From positions 1-27,957 of the forward strand of contig JBAZKV010000022.1 in assembly GCA_041650635.1 (NCBI GenBank): a DNA stretch of 27,957 bases. The letters are read 5' to 3'. This document shows, one piece after another, positions 27,659 to 27,957 of the stretch; the first letter of the stretch is position 1, and the number at the start of each line of letters is the position of its first letter. The stretch is from Candidatus Margulisiibacteriota bacterium (GTDB lineage Bacteria; Margulisbacteria; WOR-1; JAKLHX01; JBAZKV01). The translations under genes were made by a program, and so were the position numbers. The notes under the pieces were generated by a model that was not told the origin of the DNA, did no database searches, and saw nothing but the letters and a program-made list of their open reading frames with translations.

Positions 27659-27957
27659 TTATTGGGGGGGGTTAATGAGCTCGTATGAATTAGCTCTTGA
27701 AGAGCCCAGGTGCGAGGCCTTAACTCTGCCTTTAAAGGGGTTCTTTTTCCAGCGCTTAAAGAAATCATCCGGCGATCCAAAGCGGGAAAAAACATATCGC
27801 GCGGTTTTGGCGGAGGCGGCTATCATAGAAGGTATCTTTTTGAACTCAAACGGCCCCGCATCAAATATCCCCGGGTTGATTATCCTGACCGCTATTTTGT
27901 TCCTTATAAAGACATCGTCATTAATATAGCGGTTGATCTGTGAAAACGATGTTGTAA
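27659..27957 (-). CDS. C-terminal part of an unidentified protein (runs off the window)
   Basis: The minus strand is open from the window edge to a TAA at 27659-27661, giving 98 residues. The translation looks like a real protein end: FIRNKIAVRIINPGIFDAG, FEFKKIPSMIAASAKTARYV, then FGSPDDFFKRWKKNPFKG. Hydrophobic strands and helices alternate and codon use resembles that of chromosomal neighbours. The RIINPGIFDAG segment vaguely recalls the end of short-chain dehydrogenases (V-x-N-P-G), but this is weak. Two plus-strand open frames here are shadows. The 138 bp to the next gene hold a possible CCCCATCA/TGGTGGGG hairpin without a T-run. Confidence 0.6.
   Translation of the reverse strand, partial: TTSFSQINRYINDDVFIRNKIAVRIINPGIFDAGPFEFKKIPSMIAASAKTARYVFSRFGSPDDFFKRWKKNPFKGRVKASHLGSSRANSYELINPPQ

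Noticed and set aside
27675..27943. Two plus-strand frames at the right edge
   Set aside because: The minus-strand frame here has protein-like composition and runs off the window; the plus frames look like shadows.
1..27957. CRISPR array or Cas genes
   Set aside because: I see no regularly spaced direct repeats and no Cas-like proteins.

Overview
What organism. The window suggests a diderm bacterium from an uncultured lineage. Two secreted proteins end in beta-barrel domains with a C-terminal Phe, and two others carry lipoboxes, so an outer membrane is likely. Protein style reminds me of Margulisbacteria/Saganbacteria (WOR-1), but this is a weak impression and no rRNA is present. Chromosomal genes are moderately GC-rich, whereas about 19.8-23.9 kb is visibly AT-rich and looks imported.

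Layout. (1) 1-1298, minus strand: aroQ, an M24 peptidase and ispD in a tight metabolic operon. (2) 1407-4795: envelope-type genes, namely an RlpA-like double-psi barrel protein, an EF-hand/HEAT/peptidoglycan-binding-like protein, a lipoprotein and an unknown. (3) 4821-10337: two paralogous outer-membrane barrels bracket a convergent pair made of a GH130 enzyme and a GT4 glycosyltransferase with a C-terminal helical-toroid domain. (4) 10385-16165, minus strand: secreted HAD phosphatase plus lipoprotein metallophosphoesterase, a CPA1 cation/proton antiporter, a membrane acyltransferase and a pentapeptide-repeat protein. (5) 16282-19632: an integration hotspot at tRNA-Asn(GTT), with an ORF6N gene broken by one in-frame stop and an operon of SLOG/DprA-like protein, 59-residue Cys-rich protein and serine recombinase. 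That operon has a strongly structured segment just upstream and is bounded by a ~213-bp inverted repeat. (6) 19630-24127: an AT-rich island bounded by a perfect 73-bp inverted repeat. It carries four tandem small helix-turn-helix paralogues translationally linked to a SIR2-like protein, convergent with a type II restriction-modification pair. (7) 24289-27957: GIY-YIG protein, a PerR-peroxiredoxin operon, a small membrane protein, a DUF1016/YhcG-type nuclease and the end of an unidentified gene.

Most interesting. First, the four-HTH plus SIR2 operon, with a palindrome sitting on its extended -10 promoter, looks like a self-regulated defence module that I cannot match to a named system. Second, the SLOG gene of the recombinase operon is almost free of A on its coding strand (25 A in 480 bases by hand count) and encodes no Lys or Glu, and it follows a candidate pseudoknotted leader RNA. 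Third, palindromic elements have inserted repeatedly, including inside coding sequence. Fourth, several promoters imply leaderless mRNAs.

How the genes work together. The SLOG-Cys-recombinase unit is probably the mobility machinery that uses the tRNA-Asn locus. The adjacent island is cargo with two likely defence functions. The flanking PerR/peroxiredoxin and envelope genes are ordinary chromosomal functions.
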